In this document: positions 36,023-43,259 of the stretch, one piece after another
Position numbering within the stretch: the stretch's first letter is position 1
Layout of the letters: every line of letters starts with the position of its first letter
Source of the DNA: Alangreenwoodia sp963602445
Lineage (GTDB): Bacteria; Bacillota; Clostridia; Peptostreptococcales; Anaerovoracaceae
DNA length: 47,978 nt
Assembly: GCA_963602445.1 (NCBI GenBank)
Contig: CAVCIY010000023.1
Location: forward strand, 1-47,978
Direction of reading: 5' to 3'
Notes under the pieces: model-generated
What the model saw: the letters and a program-made list of their open reading frames with translations, nothing else
Database searches by the model: none
Told to the model about the DNA's origin: nothing
Position numbers and translations under genes: made by a program

Positions 36023-36239
36023 CACCTGCTTCACTGCCCGGCTCGGCGTTTGCTTCGTCACTCGACCTTAGCACCTGCTTCACCGCCTGGCTCGGCGTTT
36101 GCTTCGTCACTCGACCTTAGCATTTGCTTCACCGCCCGGCTCGGCGTTTGCTTCGTCACTTGACCTCGGCACCTGCTTCACCGCCCGGCTCGGCGTTTGC
36201 TTCGTCACTTGACCTCGGCGTTTGCTTCGTCAAGATCGG
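36023..36239. repeat. 49-bp tandem array carrying copies of the 3' end of the adjacent gene
   Basis: Four full units start at 36023, 36072, 36121 and 36170, with a partial unit to 36239. They differ at only a few positions. Each contains cggcgtttgcttcgtcac, which is the sequence encoding the last residues (DEANAEVK) and stop of the gene ending at 36205. The fourth unit overlaps that coding end. The remaining 35962-36022 holds nothing recognisable. Confidence 0.92.
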
Positions 36240-36954
36240 TAATCTTGTTGCCGTCAAGCACCAGACGCTTGCCGCCTATCTCGACATACTTATCAGTCGT
36301 GAAAACAGTGACCTGCTTGCCGCCCTTTTCCGACTGGCCGTGATATTTTCTTGTATATGTGGTGTCTGTGATAAATAATGTGCCCGGCGAAAGAATTCTT
36401 TCATATCCGCTGTCATCCGTCACAGTCACTGAATTTTCCACATCCTCAGGATTGTCCGCAACAGCGACAATATATTCCATTCCCTTTACATTGCTGCTTG
36501 GCGGATAATCAAGATTGATGGCTTCCCATCCGTTTGACGTGAAAACTATATAATTGTCCGCAAGCGTTGACGCATCGATAGAAGAGAGCATGTCATCATA
36601 TCCGCAGTAGTATATGTGTGTCTTTTCGGTACATAGACCCACTGCACCCGTTATATCCCCCAGAAACACTCCTTTGTAAGTCTTTCCGTCACTATCGAAG
36701 GTCATAGTCTTGCAAGATATCTTTTCTCCGCCGTCAATACTGACCGAGTATTTGCCGTCGGAATATGTCACAGTCGCGCTGTTTTCAACGTCTCCGACAA
36801 CCTGAAGAGACGGTATGTATGCAGAATCTGCTTTTGTGCACACTCCTGTCAGAAGCAATATACCTTCACACAGAGCTATTGCCGCAAGCAATATGATCAC
36901 ACCGATAAAAATTTTCTTTTGCTTCAAATCCTCTTCCTCCAAATTCTTCGCCAT
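36205..36954 (-). CDS. Single-pass membrane-anchored extracytoplasmic protein of the ExbB cluster
   Basis: 249 residues from the ATG at 36954, which lies inside a 37-bp repeat and has no ribosome site. A TTG at 36927 has GGAGG 7 bases upstream and gives a cleaner start (KQKKIFIGVIILL, 240 residues); I consider it at least as likely. One transmembrane helix near the N-terminus is followed by an external beta-rich domain. The segment GVFLGDITGAVGL, HIYYCGYDDM and YIVFTSNGWEAIN recalls the shared domain of the neighbouring proteins (substrate-pocket strand plus DGW/DGY turn). No catalytic residues are recognised. It lies between the lipoprotein and the NTPase genes. The role is unknown. Confidence 0.75.
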   Translation of the reverse strand: MAKNLEEEDLKQKKIFIGVIILLAAIALCEGILLLTGVCTKADSAYIPSLQVVGDVENSATVTYSDGKYSVSIDGGEKISCKTMTFDSDGKTYKGVFLGDITGAVGLCTEKTHIYYCGYDDMLSSIDASTLADNYIVFTSNGWEAINLDYPPSSNVKGMEYIVAVADNPEDVENSVTVTDDSGYERILSPGTLFITDTTYTRKYHGQSEKGGKQVTVFTTDKYVEIGGKRLVLDGNKITDLDEANAEVK

Positions 36955-37095
36955 CCGAGCGCCGCGCCGGCAACCCAGCATCCTTCGCCATCCGAGCGCC
37001 ACGCCGGCAACCCAGCATTCTTCGCCATCCGAGCGTCACGCCGGCAACCCGCCAGCCTTCGCCATCCGAGCGCCGCGCCGGCGTTCCGGCATCCT
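36948..37095. repeat. 37-bp tandem array at a gene junction
   Basis: Four units start at 36948, 36985, 37022 and 37059, each beginning tcgccatccgagcg. Each carries the cat (ATG on the minus strand) and neighbouring codons of the gene at 36205-36954. The unit length is not a multiple of three, so frames running through several units, such as an extended N-terminus to 37002, are artefacts. Confidence 0.9.
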
Positions 37096-37098
37096 CTG

Positions 37099-38211
37099 TC
37101 AGCCGACAACCTCGATGCTTATGAGCGAAGTCATCGTTTCTTCGCCGTTTCCCGGGCTGAATATTACATTGTCCGCTTCATCAAGTGCGATGGTTGCGTT
37201 TGACAGGCTGTCATAAGTATATTCCTTTTCATTTCCCGAAAGATCCGTAAACTTATAACTGTCTGCCGAAGCAAGTCCGCTCGCCTTAAGGATATCGGAG
37301 AACAGAATGCTGTCTGTAGATTCCTTCTCGACACTTTCGCAATATTGTTTAAGCGAGATGAATCCCGTATCTCCGTAATTTATCGTCATGAGACCCATTA
37401 CGGTCATGCCGTCCGCAATATCAGGACCTGTGAATTCCGGAGCTCCGTCTCCCATAGTTCTGATATATTCGCTCATGAAGTTTGCTTTCGTCTCGTTCTT
37501 TGAAAGACCGTCGGAAGCGGTCATATATACATTGTAAATAGTATTGTCGTTTGCGTCGGCATAAGCTGCTATCAAATCCGAAGTCTTGACAGCCTCAAAT
37601 GTGTCTTCGCCTCTTGTAACCTGAGTCGATGTCAGCTGCCAAAGAGCCGTATCCAGGAATACAAGCTTTTGTGCTGCCGTTGCCGAAGCTTCATTTTCAA
37701 AGTCTATACGGCACAGCTTTCTTACCCAGTACATCGCACGCTCGCCCGGAACCACAACGTGAACGGGACCGTCAGACGTGCTGATAGGCTCGCCGTAATC
37801 GTAATATCCGAGGATAATATCGTCATTTTCAAGAATAGTTGACGGCATAGCGATTTCATAATCGTCAGTTCCGTAAAAACGGACTGTGTTGAAGTCACTG
37901 AGCTTCGCACCGTACTTCTCGACAAGTGAAGTAAGCAGAGGCCCCGTAATCTTGACCTTTACTATTTGGCCGTTTGACCTCTTGGCTTCCGCCTTTTGGG
38001 TGACTGCGTCAAGCTCCTTGAGATCCGCAACTGTAATGGTGATATCTTCATCGGTAAGACCGTGAAGCACGATCTCTTTGTCATCATTTACTGCCATTTC
38101 CTCTTCAGACAGCTTGCTTCCGCACCCTGCCATCATGCCGGTAAGCATCATGAGTATGAGCACAAGCGCCATACTCCTTGCAAATAACCTGTGTCTTGTT
38201 CTTGCCCGCAT
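37099..38211 (-). CDS. Lipoprotein with molybdopterin-oxidoreductase (sulfite-oxidase) fold-like domain
   Basis: 370 residues from ATG at 38211 (AGGAGG 8 bases upstream). The signal peptide ends in the lipobox LTGMMAGC, so Cys30 is lipidated. Residues 50-190 follow the sulfite-oxidase-fold pattern: ITVADLKELDAV, VKITGPLLTSLVEKYG, NTVRFYGTDDYEIAMP, then GPVHVVVPGERAMYWVRKL. The cofactor-binding Cys expected in true enzymes is not evident. A second, weaker copy seems to start near 205 (TRGEDTFEAV to the C-terminus, with SLKQYCESV, SDILKASGLA and DLSGNEKEYTYDSL). It is probably an extracytoplasmic binding protein. It lies between the Crp-like regulator and the membrane-anchored protein. Confidence 0.8.
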   Translation of the reverse strand: MRARTRHRLFARSMALVLILMMLTGMMAGCGSKLSEEEMAVNDDKEIVLHGLTDEDITITVADLKELDAVTQKAEAKRSNGQIVKVKITGPLLTSLVEKYGAKLSDFNTVRFYGTDDYEIAMPSTILENDDIILGYYDYGEPISTSDGPVHVVVPGERAMYWVRKLCRIDFENEASATAAQKLVFLDTALWQLTSTQVTRGEDTFEAVKTSDLIAAYADANDNTIYNVYMTASDGLSKNETKANFMSEYIRTMGDGAPEFTGPDIADGMTVMGLMTINYGDTGFISLKQYCESVEKESTDSILFSDILKASGLASADSYKFTDLSGNEKEYTYDSLSNATIALDEADNVIFSPGNGEETMTSLISIEVVG

Positions 38212-38294
38212 AGACCTTCCTCCTGTCAAATTCGTCCGACTTTCCCATCGCCTGTTCTGCCGACTGTTTTTTCACTGTACGACCGTTCCGCCGA

Positions 38295-39296
38295 CTATTC
38301 TGCTGACTTCTTCCTGCGTCTTCCGGTAGACTCGATCAGCTTTTCAAGCTCGTATCTGTCTGCAAGAATGTTGAATGTACGCTTCTTGAAGTCGATAATA
38401 CCGTCCTTTTTCAGCATGCTGAGCTCGTTTGAGAGAACCGATCTGTTCATTCCGAGGTGACGCGCCATCTCAGATCTGTTGTCCTTGATTTCAAACGGCG
38501 AACCGCCCGCCTTCTTCTCGGACTGTAGCAGGTAAGATATGATTCTTCCGCGAAGGCTCTTCACCTGATTCATCCCGATCCTCTTCATGCGTCTGATATT
38601 TTCGTCAGCCAGAAGCCCTGCTATATTTGTGAGAATTTTCACTTTCAGCGCGTCGCTTGTGTGTCTGCGGTTTAAAAATAACTCATACGGATATGCCATA
38701 AGCGTAACTTCGCCTTTGGCCTTCGCTGTAAAGTAACTCGTGCGATCCTGCGTCATCATGACATCAAGACCCATGATATTTCCTTTTTTATAATCCTGCT
38801 TAGACGTCACCTCACCTTCTGCGCCGCCTACCGGAATACTGAGAGTCCCTTCTTCTATGATATAGAAGTAATTCATCTTCTGCGTGTCAAATATCACTAT
38901 ATCGCCATCGCTGTAATGCTTTTCCTCGCATTTTATAGTTTCTCTGAGGATTTCCTCTTCAGCGGGAGAAATCCCCTTCAGAATCTCCGCAGCAAAGAGA
39001 AGCTCGAGTCCGCGTTCTTCTACCCCAAGCTCGCTCATATCGACATCTCGTCTTTCCCTCACAGATTCTTTAGTTTCCACATCCGTAAGATTTTCGAGGA
39101 TGTCATCATTCTTCCTTGTATTTTCCTTAAGCCATTCCTCTATCTCGGAGAATTTAAATCTCCATCTTCCTGAAGCTTTATATACCGGAATCTGTCCCTT
39201 CTTGATATACGAATATATCGTAGTTGGCTTAAACCCCAGATAATCAGCAACTTCAGCAACCGTCATCATCGTATCCGGTGCGTTCTGGTTTTCCAT
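38295..39296 (-). CDS. Transcription regulator with excisionase-type HTH, cNMP-binding-like domain and Crp HTH
   Basis: 333 residues. Residues 10-58 are an excisionase/MerR-type helix-turn-helix (MTVAEVADYLGFKPTTIYSY, then KASGRWRFKFSEIEEWL). Residues about 100-225 are a Crp/Fnr sensor fold (DGDIVIFDTQKMNYFYIIEEG, KKGNIMGLDVM). Residues 235-315 are a Crp-type winged helix (LRGRIISYLLQSEK, RSEMARHLGMNRSVLSNELS). Two DNA-binding modules in one Crp-family protein are unusual. The effector cannot be read from sequence; the Arg and Glu that bind cAMP are not clear. It sits inside the ExbB cluster and is the obvious candidate to act at the palindrome in the cluster promoter. The ribosome site is modest. 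Confidence 0.85.
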   Translation of the reverse strand: MENQNAPDTMMTVAEVADYLGFKPTTIYSYIKKGQIPVYKASGRWRFKFSEIEEWLKENTRKNDDILENLTDVETKESVRERRDVDMSELGVEERGLELLFAAEILKGISPAEEEILRETIKCEEKHYSDGDIVIFDTQKMNYFYIIEEGTLSIPVGGAEGEVTSKQDYKKGNIMGLDVMMTQDRTSYFTAKAKGEVTLMAYPYELFLNRRHTSDALKVKILTNIAGLLADENIRRMKRIGMNQVKSLRGRIISYLLQSEKKAGGSPFEIKDNRSEMARHLGMNRSVLSNELSMLKKDGIIDFKKRTFNILADRYELEKLIESTGRRRKKSAE

Positions 39297-39515
39297 TCTC
39301 TTATTCCCGACCTTTCTATCATCATTTCATCATCAAAACATACATTAAACCAAATTTTATCAATCTTGTCGTTCTGTCAGTCCTCCGAGACCTGCCTTTC
39401 CGTCAATCCTTCGTGCCTCCGCCCGACTTATCTCAGGCCGCTCTTTCAATCTATCCCCCGAACCTGCCTAAAAGTTACTATTCTTCTCGTCTTCCGACCT
39501 TATCCGGACTTCACA

Positions 39516-39854
39516 TTATTCTTCAGTAACCATATAAAGAGTTCCCGTTTCCGGATCCTTGTATACACGACCTACATCTACATATCCGTCTTCTGTAGTA
39601 ATGGTAGTCTCGCCGTCGTCACCCGTCATCTGATCGGTTACTTCTGTTGCGTTCGACGTGTCGACAGCAACTTTATTGAATTCACCCGCATTTTGAACGT
39701 CGATATTCCAGTTCATAACGAGTGCCATCATGATTCCGCATGCAAATACAAGCATAACGTCAGCCAAATTCGATACAGATTCCATCGGATTTACGTCTTC
39801 ACCAAAGCCGGACTTACCGCTGCTCAACTTGCCTGCGCCAAAACGCTTCATCAT
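39516..39854 (-). CDS. DUF2149-type small membrane protein, ExbD-like
   Basis: 112 residues. Pro-Met-Glu-Ser (NPMESVSNLADVM, about 22-34) leads into one transmembrane helix (about 30-48) with Asp32 at its start, in the place of the proton-carrying Asp of ExbD/TolR/MotB. An extracytoplasmic tail follows (DVGRVYKDPETGTLYMV). This layout matches DUF2149 proteins, which occur beside ExbB/TolQ homologues in archaea and clostridia. It lies 55 bp after the ExbB-like gene, and GAGGTG precedes the tandem ATGs. It probably completes a proton-conducting stator-like complex. Complex formation is inferred from gene order. Confidence 0.8.
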   Translation of the reverse strand: MMKRFGAGKLSSGKSGFGEDVNPMESVSNLADVMLVFACGIMMALVMNWNIDVQNAGEFNKVAVDTSNATEVTDQMTGDDGETTITTEDGYVDVGRVYKDPETGTLYMVTEE

Positions 39855-39909
39855 ATCTATTCACCTCACCTAATATTTATCTTTTTAATATGTGTCTATA
39901 CTGCTTGAA

Positions 39910-41136
39910 TTATTCCCACCATGAAGAGCCGCCCGGCTTCTGCTGTGCGTCATCCTGTGCCTGTCCGGCATCACTTGCGTCTGCCGCCTGATATGACGGG
40001 TCCTCCGTCTGATACGATGGTGCCTCTGTCTCTACAACTGTCCAGGAAGAATCCTGATGTTCCCCTTCCTGCTGAGCCTGCATATCTTCCATTTCGCCTA
40101 TAGTTGCGTCTGAGTTATTTTCCGCAGACCATTCATATCCTTGCGGGTCCGCTTCCTGATGCTCCGGCCATACAAATCTTTCTGTACGGTCGCCTGCGCC
40201 GTTCATATCATCGCCATATCCGCCGCCGTAGCTGCCGGCATAAGTACCGTTGTACTGACCTTCACCGTAGCCGCCGTCACCGTAGCCGCTCTCATTATAA
40301 TTTTCTGCGCCATAGCTGCCTTCGCCATAACTGCCTGCGCCGTAGCCGCCATCGCTATAGCTGTCTTGACCGTAGCCGCCGTTATACTGACCTTCGCCGT
40401 AAGAACCGTCGTCATAATTGCTCTTGCTATAGCCGTAGCCGCCGCCGTAAGAACCATCATCATGCTGATCGTAAGTATCCTCATAATCGTCTTCCTTTGG
40501 CTCGTCAGAGTCGTCGCCGGTGTTTATAACCTCAAGCAGACATTCCATGACCATCTCGAGAGCTGACATGTAATTTGCATACCACTTTTTTCTGATCGCT
40601 GATACTACAAATGCCGCTGCTGCCGCAAGCAGACCTGCCGCAGTCGTATCAAATGCCGTAAGCAATGAGTTTGACAATGTATAAGTGTCGCCCTGTCCGA
40701 GAGCTATGATTCCGGGGCCGAGCGGAATGAGTGTTCCGAGAAGACCAAACATAGGCGCGATTCTCGCAACCATATCTGAAAACATGATTATAATGTCATA
40801 ATGCTGCTTCTCTTCTTCGAGAAGTCTTACTGCCAGAGACTCTCTCATAGCAGGAGTGATTTCGGGATGGGCATTCAGCTCATACAAAACTCTCTTCTGG
40901 CGCTTGAGAAGTCCGCTGTCATAAATGATAGCATTCAGCGATCTCTCACCAGCCTTCAAATCATCTACAAGCTTAGGCATCTTAGCCTTCATTCTGATAC
41001 GTTCGGTAAATACCTCTGCGATAAGAGTCGCAATCAGCACAAGCGCTGCCGCAATCAGAATAAGCAGTACAACTATAACCGGTGTTTCCATCGCTCCTGT
41101 CACGGCACGAAGCGCATTACTGAGATCAGTTTTCAT
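39910..41136 (-). CDS. MotA/TolQ/ExbB-family proton channel with Gly-Tyr-rich cytosolic tail
   Basis: 408 residues. TM1 about 18-42, a cytosolic stretch 43-120 (RLLEEEKQHYDIIIMFS), then the family core: MVARIAPMFGLLGTLIPLGP (about 122-141) and LLTAFDTTAAGLLAAAAAF (TM3, 158-178), including the conserved Thr pair lining the proton path. Residues 225-318 are a tandem Gly/Tyr/Asp repeat (GGYGEGQYN, GSYGEGSYGAEN; 15-bp DNA units). The tail ends Gln/Asp-rich. The family converts proton-motive force to mechanical work, normally through a MotB/TolR/ExbD partner, here the DUF2149 gene. No TonB is visible. GGAGG lies 8 bases before the ATG. Confidence 0.9.
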   Translation of the reverse strand: MKTDLSNALRAVTGAMETPVIVVLLILIAAALVLIATLIAEVFTERIRMKAKMPKLVDDLKAGERSLNAIIYDSGLLKRQKRVLYELNAHPEITPAMRESLAVRLLEEEKQHYDIIIMFSDMVARIAPMFGLLGTLIPLGPGIIALGQGDTYTLSNSLLTAFDTTAAGLLAAAAAFVVSAIRKKWYANYMSALEMVMECLLEVINTGDDSDEPKEDDYEDTYDQHDDGSYGGGYGYSKSNYDDGSYGEGQYNGGYGQDSYSDGGYGAGSYGEGSYGAENYNESGYGDGGYGEGQYNGTYAGSYGGGYGDDMNGAGDRTERFVWPEHQEADPQGYEWSAENNSDATIGEMEDMQAQQEGEHQDSSWTVVETEAPSYQTEDPSYQAADASDAGQAQDDAQQKPGGSSWWE

Positions 41137-41319
41137 AATTTTTCCTCCGTCAGCATAATCTTTTTTCTCTAGGATATTCTAATATATTTGTTGTTTTCGT
41201 CAGTTTTTGTTAGCTTTTGTTCATTTTTGTTTCGGTATCTGTTTTTCGTCGTCCCGAAGTCCGACCTATGCGCCGCAGCATTAATCACAATGCGCCTTTT
41301 TAGCTGCAGATTAATCTCT

Positions 41320-42843
41320 TTATATCCTTATATCAATCAAATACTTCACTATTCTCACTATGAACGAAACTCCGAATACTCCCGAAGACGTCCATCCCAT
41401 GGCAGGAAGCATCGGATTGTCGGCATTTTCGTCGACCTTAGCAAGCTCCTGCGAATCTTCAGACATCTGATAAGCTCTCCATGTCGAACTTGAACCGGTA
41501 TCAGAGGTGCTGTCGAGCAATGAATCTGATGTCGTATTTTGGGTCGTATTTTGATTCGTCGTAGTAGGACTTACGGATGAGCCGGCACTTATCTTTGTAC
41601 CTTTTTTTGTTCCGCTTGTACCGCTGTTTTTACTTTTTGACGAGCTCTTGGAGTTCGATGATTTGCTCGAACTCTTTGCGCCGGAAGAAGTTCCGGTTTT
41701 TCCGGATTTTCCTATAGCGGTACTCTTATTCTTGCTGTTATTCTTATTCTTGTTGTTGTTCTGCGTATCTGTCGGATTTGTCTTGTCTTTTGTTTTATCT
41801 TCAACCTTTACATTTTCTTTTTGGGTATCATCCTCAGTACTGTCTTTTGGTGACACATGCAAATTCACACTGGTCTTCTGTCCGTCCGACGCAGTGGCAG
41901 TAATGGTCACATCGCCCTCCTCGACGGCAGTGACATTTCCGTTCGCATCAACTGTGGCTATTGCTTCATTGCTGCTTGTATATGTATATGTCCTGGATGC
42001 AGCCGCCCCAGAAGTGATAGCGTCATCAACATCCTTCACTCCTACGTTTACCTGCATCTTGCTTCCTACCTTCACGTCGGTATTTGGCGCATTAAGCGTA
42101 TATGTAGGAGAGCCCGCGAGCTGTATCTCGATCTCGGTTATGCCCTTTGCAGACTTTCCGAAGGTAGCCTCATCCGGAGATTTCTGGCCGAAGACGAGAC
42201 GGAATCTGTTGTTTCCGTTTGCGCCTGTCTTGTCCCAAAACTGTGCGCCGCTTATGCATCTGACATTTGTTCCGTCGCCTGACTCGGTGTCCGAATAAGC
42301 TATCATCGTAGGAACCTGTATGCCTGAGGACTTCACGGAGTCAAGATTCACAACCTGACCGTTTACGAAATTTTCCGGAAGAGCAGTATAACTATATCTA
42401 GGTGTATAAGAATCAAGCAATTCCGTCAAAGACCATGAAGTCATCGTATCCGAATAATTGTCCGTAGTCTTAAAATGCATATATTGCACAGAATTGACAT
42501 CTATCCCCGCATCATCAAGCAGATTTTTCAGCGTAACGCCTTTTGCGTACAGGACAACTGCCGCAGGCATGGAATCTATATTTGAATACCAATACTCCTC
42601 TGCCGGCAGACTCTGTATATCCGCAAGCGTATAAGTTTTCTTCACATAGTACGGACCCCCGAAATAACCCACGCTTATCTTCAGAGTGTCCGACGCGGCA
42701 ACTCCCGTGCCGCTGGCCGCAAATGACATGGCCGGCATCATATTTACGAATACCATCACCATGACAGCGATGATTCCTGCTGCAGAAGATATCCTTCGCA
42801 GCAATCTTCCGCACGACCTCCTCTTCTTTCTTTCTTTTTTCAT
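41320..42843 (-). CDS. Secreted protein with sulfite-oxidase-fold-like domain, Big_2 Ig domain and C-terminal membrane anchor
   Basis: 507 residues from ATG at 42843 (GAGGG 9 bases upstream). A long signal peptide ends near MSFAA (about 42). Residues 50-235 carry the domain seen in other cluster proteins: TYTLADIQSLP, KGVTLKNLLDDAGID, YMHFKTTDNYSDTMTSWSL, ISGAQFWDK. A bacterial Ig (Big_2) domain covers about 245-330 (TSSNEAIATVDANGNVTAV). Then comes a Ser/Lys/Asn/Thr-rich spacer (335-455, SSKSSNSKSSSKSKN style) and a C-terminal transmembrane helix (about 482-500, SSGVFGVSFIVRIVKYLI) with few residues after it. It is the first gene of the cluster, behind the palindrome-bearing promoter, and may reach through the wall from a membrane anchor. 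Confidence 0.83.
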   Translation of the reverse strand: MKKERKKRRSCGRLLRRISSAAGIIAVMVMVFVNMMPAMSFAASGTGVAASDTLKISVGYFGGPYYVKKTYTLADIQSLPAEEYWYSNIDSMPAAVVLYAKGVTLKNLLDDAGIDVNSVQYMHFKTTDNYSDTMTSWSLTELLDSYTPRYSYTALPENFVNGQVVNLDSVKSSGIQVPTMIAYSDTESGDGTNVRCISGAQFWDKTGANGNNRFRLVFGQKSPDEATFGKSAKGITEIEIQLAGSPTYTLNAPNTDVKVGSKMQVNVGVKDVDDAITSGAAASRTYTYTSSNEAIATVDANGNVTAVEEGDVTITATASDGQKTSVNLHVSPKDSTEDDTQKENVKVEDKTKDKTNPTDTQNNNKNKNNSKNKSTAIGKSGKTGTSSGAKSSSKSSNSKSSSKSKNSGTSGTKKGTKISAGSSVSPTTTNQNTTQNTTSDSLLDSTSDTGSSSTWRAYQMSEDSQELAKVDENADNPMLPAMGWTSSGVFGVSFIVRIVKYLIDIRI

Positions 42844-43028
42844 TTCTACGCACCCTCTTCCCCATATAACTGAGCACAGCAAAACAGAATCCCTTGCCTT
42901 TCGGCGACAAGCGATATACGGATTTTGCTGCTATATTATATCTATATTTTGAGTTGGTTTCTTTTGGTAAAATTAGATTATTTTACATGAAATATCTGTA
43001 AAATGTACGCTCTCTTCTACCAATTAAC

Positions 43029-43057
43029 ATTATAAATGCTATTGGTACCGATAGCAA
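43029..43057 (-). promoter_or_regulatory. Promoter for the ExbB surface cluster
   Basis: Minus strand: TTGCTA, 17 bases, TATAAT. It lies about 185 bases upstream of the first cluster gene. The leader RNA contains three short complementary blocks (gtaaaat, attttaca, tgtaaaat; about 42967-43005) that could form two mutually exclusive hairpins; no known riboswitch is recognised. Confidence 0.6.
43037..43056. promoter_or_regulatory. 20-bp palindrome, probable operator, in the cluster promoter
   Basis: TGCTATTGGTACCGATAGCA is symmetric except for one central pair position. It overlaps the -35 and fills most of the spacer. A dimeric regulator bound here would block or reshape the promoter. The Crp-like regulator of the same cluster is the natural candidate; this is inference. 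Confidence 0.68.
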
Positions 43058-43131
43058 CATTTACTTTTCCATATTTATATTACGTTTTCGTGAAAATCGC
43101 AAAAATTTCGAACTGCAAAATTTCAAGTCAC

Positions 43132-43205
43132 AAAAAAACACTGTCACCCGCTTGTCCGTGACGCGTGTCCGGTCTTCGGAAACGCATCGTTATCAGATGA
43201 CAGTG
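43132..43205 (-). terminator. Terminator after potD
   Basis: Arms cactgtca (43139-43146) and tgacagtg (43198-43205) form an 8-bp stem with a long, itself structured loop, followed by TTTTTTT on the minus strand. The 5' arm on the minus strand is present three times (see the repeat at 43199-43258), so the stem can form in more than one register. Confidence 0.6.
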
Positions 43206-43258
43206 CTTTATTTTGCTTGACAGTGCTCTATTTTGCTTGACAGTGTTTTATTTTTCCC
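43199..43258. repeat. Three 20-bp tandem repeats directly after potD
   Basis: gacagtgctttattttgctt and two near copies start at 43199, 43219 and 43239 and end one base from the potD stop. Each contains the cagtg arm of the terminator stem. Confidence 0.88.
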
Positions 43259-43259
43259 G

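Noticed and set aside
36023..36239. Possible CRISPR array
   Set aside because: The units are contiguous 49-bp copies with no unique spacers, and they contain the end of a neighbouring gene. No cas gene is present.
36955..37002. N-terminal extension (MALGWRR...) of the 36205 gene
   Set aside because: It is encoded by the 37-bp repeat array, whose unit length is not a multiple of three, and it lacks a ribosome site.
42967..43005. Riboswitch in the leader of the ExbB cluster
   Set aside because: Only short alternative A/T-rich hairpins are seen; no match to a known riboswitch core and no intrinsic terminator in the leader.
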